A DNA stretch of 64,000 nucleotides, from assembly GCA_950295325.1 (NCBI GenBank), contig OX485805.1, positions 37,375,501 to 37,439,500 on the forward strand, written 5' to 3'. The translations under genes and the position numbers were made by a program. The notes under the pieces were generated by a model. The model worked only from the letters and a program-made list of their open reading frames with translations, made no database searches and was not told the origin of the DNA. How positions within the stretch are numbered: the stretch's first letter is position 1; every line of letters starts with the position of its first letter. This DNA comes from Polytrichum commune. Taxonomy: Eukaryota > Streptophyta > Polytrichopsida > Polytrichales > Polytrichaceae. Of the stretch, positions 59,346 through 64,000 are shown in pieces.

Positions 59346-61134
59346 CAAGTTGCTGATCATAAGTGTAACCTACACGTAGACCTTATATTTTAGGGTAAGT
59401 AACATTATTAGGCCGGTGACACTTAATACCATATGCAATGTAGATACCATAAATTTGGACCCTCTTCCACATGGAAGTGTGCGTTGATTTCCTTGGGAAA
59501 TTAGAATCGATGTCTCGCAAGATTGTAGTGGAAAGTTGAAGTTCGAGGAGGGATTCTTGACCACCTCTCTATTCTAAACCTTGCAAATTCACATTTATTT
59601 GAGTGGAAAAAAATAATCTGCATAACCCTATTGCCGTGGACCCAAGATTGCCATTTTTAAGACTATTTTTTTTTCTTCATGTTGGCATAGTATTCTTAAA
59701 TTCAAACCTTGTTAAAATTTTCAAAAATGTTGGATTTGCCTTTCTTTTTCTAGATCCTCAAACCATAAAGTTCAATAAATCCCGTTATGCAAAATCTACT
59801 CATTCATACGTTGCTCCCCCCCCCCCCCCCACTTTACATAAACGTGATCGCCCATCAAGATCCTTGGAGATACTGGCCAAAACTTTGCCAACATCGGCAA
59901 AGTCTATTTTGCTTCATTGGAACGACCGACACATGAAAATTTGTCCTTAAGTATAGTATTCGTGAAACCGTCACATTTACATGTGATGGTTTTTTTTCAA
60001 GGTCAGCTTAGTTTCTTGAATGCACACGAACTTTGGAAACAACTGTAATTGGCAAAAACTTGTGTAATTGGCAAAAGCTGCTTCCAAAGACTAATTTAAG
60101 CCAACCTTCCCTGAATTCAAGAAAAAACGACATATATGACATTTTTATGTGCCATGTGACGTTTTCACAAATACCATGTTCATATGCATCATCCTTTCGT
60201 AGATGGTAAGGTAAAAGTGGGCCTAGAATGGACACTATCAACTTTGCACCCATTTTTCTTGGGATATCAAATACGCTATTAGTACGAGCTAAACAACAAA
60301 TCCAAATCGGATCATAGCCATTTTCCTCATAATCTTCAAAACTTAAATAAACCCCTCATTCTCGACACCTTCCACATTACACACTTTAGTTAATGCCGAA
60401 ATGTTGAAAATAACCATCACTCATAGAAGTTTGGCATTCCATGTGTTTTGGGCTTGCATGTCTACCTTAATGGAATATGCAAGTGTAAGGATGGTGGGGT
60501 ACACTATAAAAATAGCTCATAGTGTACAAATGAATGAAAACATGAACAATGTACCTAGTAACATAAATAAGAGCCTCTTCACCTTCACCGACCTTGAACC
60601 CTCCTTCCTCCTGCTGGGGCTTGTAGGATTGATTGAATAAAAGATGAATTCCCACTCACGTGACGGTGCATCATTGAGTCCCAAACAACAATCGAGTCAA
60701 AAAATCCCAAGACATAATATCTATGGATCTCAATTACATCACACTATCTTCATTGAATTTGCTTTCTTTATAGCCCCCACAATGCATGTTGGTATAAAGG
60801 GAAAATATCACTATATAATTCGGTAATTGGAGACTTTTTCATGATTTTGTGACTACTTAAGGACATGGTTTTCAAATAAAGAACAAGGAAGACACACATA
60901 CATATATTCAATGTAACTTATTATATTGATTCGTGTGGACAACACTAACTAATTTGGCACAAATACATGTCATCACAATGAGAAATTGGACCAGATATTG
61001 AACCATTTGCATTTATTTTGAGATTCTTCAAAGTCTCCTATTAATGAATGTAGTGATAAATGTAATTGGTGTCACTTTAGCACTCAAGCTGTGATATGAG
61101 ACCTCAAGTTTTTCTTTTGGAATTGATTAGCACC
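59346..61134. other. Gene-free stretch
   Basis: C15 run at 59816-59830. Frames such as 60008-60253 (minus) and 60401-60640 (plus) lack recognisable domains. No gene is supported. Confidence 0.4.
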
Positions 61135-61637
61135 TAAGGGCCATGTCACACACGAGCCAAGAGCCGCGACTGTGAAATTGTGAGAGCCCAAACGAAAGTG
61201 TCCAAAGGCCGTCCCAATACACCTTCAAAATCACGTAGTGTGGTCACGGGCCCTCAAGTGTGGTGTGAAGTCATATGTGACCGGGCCCTCAACCAAATGC
61301 TAGTTCAATGATTTTCTATTCATGCGGGTCCTCACACCATTATAAAGTAGAATAAACCAATAGTTGTGAGCGTTCGGAGTGTCATGGTCTCGCGGTTTTG
61401 TGTTAGGCATACCTCCAAGAGGTGGTTTTTGAAAATAGTTCGGGTGACCATGAAACATGATCCATTTGATGCCATGTAGGAATCCATGTAGACGTTACAT
61501 CCATCTTGCATTCACGTACTCCGTTGGTCCCTCAAGCATAGTGTGGAGTGAACTTGGACCGGCTCCACCTTTTCCACCAATGAGAGTGCTTGAAGTGCAA
61601 TGGTCACGGGCTCTCAATCTCGTGTGTGAAGTGGCCC
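61135..61637. mobile_element. Element M, copy C
   Basis: Same orientation as copy A. The left end taagggccatgtcacacacg pairs with the right end cgtgtgtgaagtggccc. Internal sequence is collinear with copy A throughout. The plus frame 61457-61834 overlaps it but is not shared with other copies. Confidence 0.8.
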
Positions 61638-61834
61638 AAAGGCATCCCCATGGTTTACTATATAAATCACAAGGCAAAAACATTGATACCGTGGCTACTT
61701 GTTGGTGCGGGGTCGAGATTCAATGTTCTTGCCTCACTTGCCGGCGCCATGAAACCCTCCATTCATGGGCCTTCCGTTGGGTCAACTCCATGCTTAGAGC
61801 ACAACAAAGATGCCGAGGGAAACGATTAGAGTAG

Positions 61835-62204
61835 AGGAGCCCATAACCGATCACTCAAGAGATTCTTCGCCATATCTCGAGAAGTCTTAGGCGGTGCAAT
61901 CTTTTCATGTGTAAGGAAGATGGAAATCAGGAGGATTGCGATTTTTCCGGCAATTTTATTCCTTACGTTGGAATTACTGTGATTTTTTGAAGCCAAGAGT
62001 TGACTCAAACACATTACCAATGTCTGGAGTCCGTCATAACCGCTCATTAGAACCGCTCATTCTTCCTCGCTTTAGCACTCAAAACCGGGACATGTGTCAT
62101 GACATTATCGATTCCAGCATGATCAAAATCTAGGTGCAGCATGATCGAAATTCCGGTACCTTGTAGATTGCCGATGGGGTCTTGATTGGGAATAGGCGCC
62201 TCTA
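61835..62204. mobile_element. Element N, copy 2 (inverted)
   Basis: Starts agtagaggagcccataaccg and ends gggaataggcgcctctact. It is the reverse complement of 41994-42369. Centre blocks such as cctcgctttagcactcaaaa are conserved. Outer bases are taga/tata, so the target duplication is uncertain. Confidence 0.7.
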
Positions 62205-62450
62205 CTATATTGGCTCAAGACGCTTGCATGTCTATACAAGGTTGCAAAAGAGGCCCTAATTACTGGGCAAAAAAAGCCCTCTTTCCAAGCTGCTCCATCT
62301 TGATTTATGTTTGCAATATCACACTAAATATTGTGGTTAGTTGTTAGTGTCATATGATTTTTTTTTTAAATCATTAAAAAATCAATTTTTTTAATGTTAA
62401 CGTGGTAACTTTTCTAGTGGCATTTCTGATGAATAAGTCTACAAGTGTTG

Positions 62451-63309
62451 TACTGTTCTCACTCTTTAGTATGACACGTTTGGGAAACACAAAAAAAGGT
62501 CGTATTATTGAGGTGTTGTCTTCTCATTAATATGACAAATGGCGTAAAGTTGTTGTATTATTGAGGGAATACCAAAACATAAGTAATATGAGCTTCAAAA
62601 TATATACAATGAGTTTAAGCAATAGAGATGGTATGAAATAATAACCTATAACTCCAAACAAATACAAATGTTCTCAAGAACTCTTGAAATAGGAGTCCAA
62701 AGATCTATGGTGTTGCATACCCAAGTTAGCAACTGTCATCTTATCTAAATTCTATACTAACTTTTGAAATTCATTAACACCAAAATATAAAGAGTTCTCT
62801 GATAAGGAACTAGACAATAACGATGCATGACTTTTAGCATCACTAAGTTGTATAGTAGGTGGAACAACATCATCCACATCTACTAAATCTAGATGAACAT
62901 TAAGATGAAAGTCTTGTGCATAATTGGTTCCCAAAGTTCACCAAGTTCATCTAATTCTTTTTGCATTTTATTCTTCTCCCTTTCATCAACCATGGCAACA
63001 TCAACATTCCAAGTTGCAGGTAATTTACACGCCATCCTCCAACAATTCATGCAAGAGAGTGCACAAGATACTGGTGATACCATATCACCATGAGTATCAT
63101 ACTAGGCAGGAGGCCACACTAACCCTAACCATGTCCATTCTACATTAGTAACCCTAATTATCATTAAGTTCCCAAGTGAAAATGGATGTATTTTAGATGT
63201 ACATGACATAGAGAAAAAGAGTTTTAGCATTAACTACCTCTTTAATATGACAAAACGGAGATTCTAAATGTTGCATTATCGAGTGTCGTATTGGCGAGGT
63301 TAGACTGTA
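62451..63309 (-). mobile_element. pogo/Tigger-like element with transposase C-terminal fragment, copy 2
   Basis: The ends are tactgttctcactctt and, reversed from the right, tacagtctaacctcgccaat, each starting with TA as expected for pogo/Tigger. The minus frame 63083-62889 includes ALSCMNCWRMACKLP. This matches the N-C-W-x-x-x-x-x-L-P motif near the end of pogo/jerky-type transposases. It is followed by an acidic tail that breaks into another frame (62934-62752). The catalytic core is missing. Confidence 0.6.
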
Positions 63310-63532
63310 CTGTCATCCTGACTTACTTTTCTAGTTCATTGAAAATGCCAATTACTGAAAGCAAAGTTTGGTGTATTATGCATCCATACATCTCTGTAAT
63401 GAGATATCGACATGGATGATTGAAGTTTGAATGAAAAAATCACTTAGTATGTGATAGTCATTGCAACATTGGACATCTATAATGCTTAAATTTGTTATTT
63501 ACAAGAGGTGACAAATAATGTTAAGCTTACAT

Positions 63533-64000
63533 TTAGGGCCACTTCCCACACAAGACTGAAGGCCCACGACCATTGCAATTTAAGAGCTCTCATTGGTCGA
63601 AAGGGCGGAGACCGTCCAAGTTCACTTCACGCATGAAGGTGAAGGTCCAAAGGTCCAAAGAAGACTTCATGGATGAAAAGTCTACATGGAGTCCTACATG
63701 GCGGACTATGGATAAGGTTTCATGGTCTCTTGGGACTTTCATCAGGCCCACCTCCAAGTATTTTTTCCAAGAGGACATATTTCATGACAAATTGCACGAC
63801 ATATTGCAGAAAAATTCTATAATAAATTCCAGGACATATTCCATGATAGACAAACACCACCAAGTAATTCTCTTAAATTGATAGAGTTGAGACATATTAT
63901 ATTAAACCAAATATTCTCCTCTTTTTCCGCCAACAAAATATGCAATGGTCCCACAACATGGTCCATTCTCACTTCACACTATGCTTGAGGGCATGTGACT
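63533..64000. mobile_element. Element M, copy D (inverted, internally deleted, runs off the window)
   Basis: Begins gggccacttcccacacaag and continues ctctcattggtcgaaagggcgg, gtccaagttcacttcac, acatggagtcctacatgg. It then diverges (63760-63940) and resumes gttcattctcacttcac-like sequence. The right end lies beyond the window. Confidence 0.65.

Noticed and set aside
1-64000. CRISPR array, rRNA, organellar insertion or viral integration
   Set aside because: No regularly spaced short repeats, no rRNA-like blocks, no plastid or mitochondrial genes and no viral replication or capsid frames were recognised on either strand.

Overview
The window looks like nuclear DNA of a land plant, probably a bryophyte or other seedless plant; that placement is inference and I cannot name a species. 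The only clearly functional genes are two complete, intron-bearing copies of translation initiation factor eIF4A (413 codons each). A third probable gene, on the minus strand at 21.7-22.6 kb, has two in-frame exons joined by consensus splice sites, but I do not recognise its product. The rest is AT-rich, gene-poor DNA built from decayed mobile elements, simple repeats and unusually many long G/C homopolymers. No rRNA, tRNA gene, CRISPR array or bacterial-type operon was seen.

Layout. 1-1.9 kb: no gene. 1.95-5.42 kb: eIF4A copy 1 (TATA-like core promoter, 5'UTR exon, 5'UTR intron, five coding exons, 3'UTR). 5.4-7.8 kb: no gene. 7.8-10.7 kb: relic of a replication protein A large-subunit (RPA1)-like gene, split by an inverted copy of a related gene's 5' half; the insert is flanked by a 7-bp target duplication. 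11.3-11.6 kb: dispersed repeat. 11.74-15.15 kb: eIF4A copy 2, a direct duplicate of copy 1. 15.9-19.6 kb: LINE fragment, long hairpin, tandem repeat and a PIF/Harbinger transposase relic. 21.7-25.1 kb: the minus-strand gene and its long leader/upstream region, which holds an interleaved (pseudoknot-like) pair of inverted repeats and a tandem duplication.

25.2-64 kb is almost entirely mobile-element debris. It holds two non-autonomous hAT-like elements with different perfect 8-bp target duplications, three pogo/Tigger-like relics, four copies of a ~505-bp terminal-inverted-repeat element, further foldback elements, LINE 3' ends from two lineages, a SINE with a perfect Pol III B box and target duplications, and a nested repeat cluster at 49.7-51.5 kb whose insertion order can be read.

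The most informative biology is in the first 15 kb. The eIF4A copies are almost identical in introns and exons over their 3' two thirds, but clearly diverged in the second coding exon and in two 5' introns. This points to gene conversion rather than a simple recent duplication. Both copies can still encode the same helicase, differing at one residue (Val44/Ala44).
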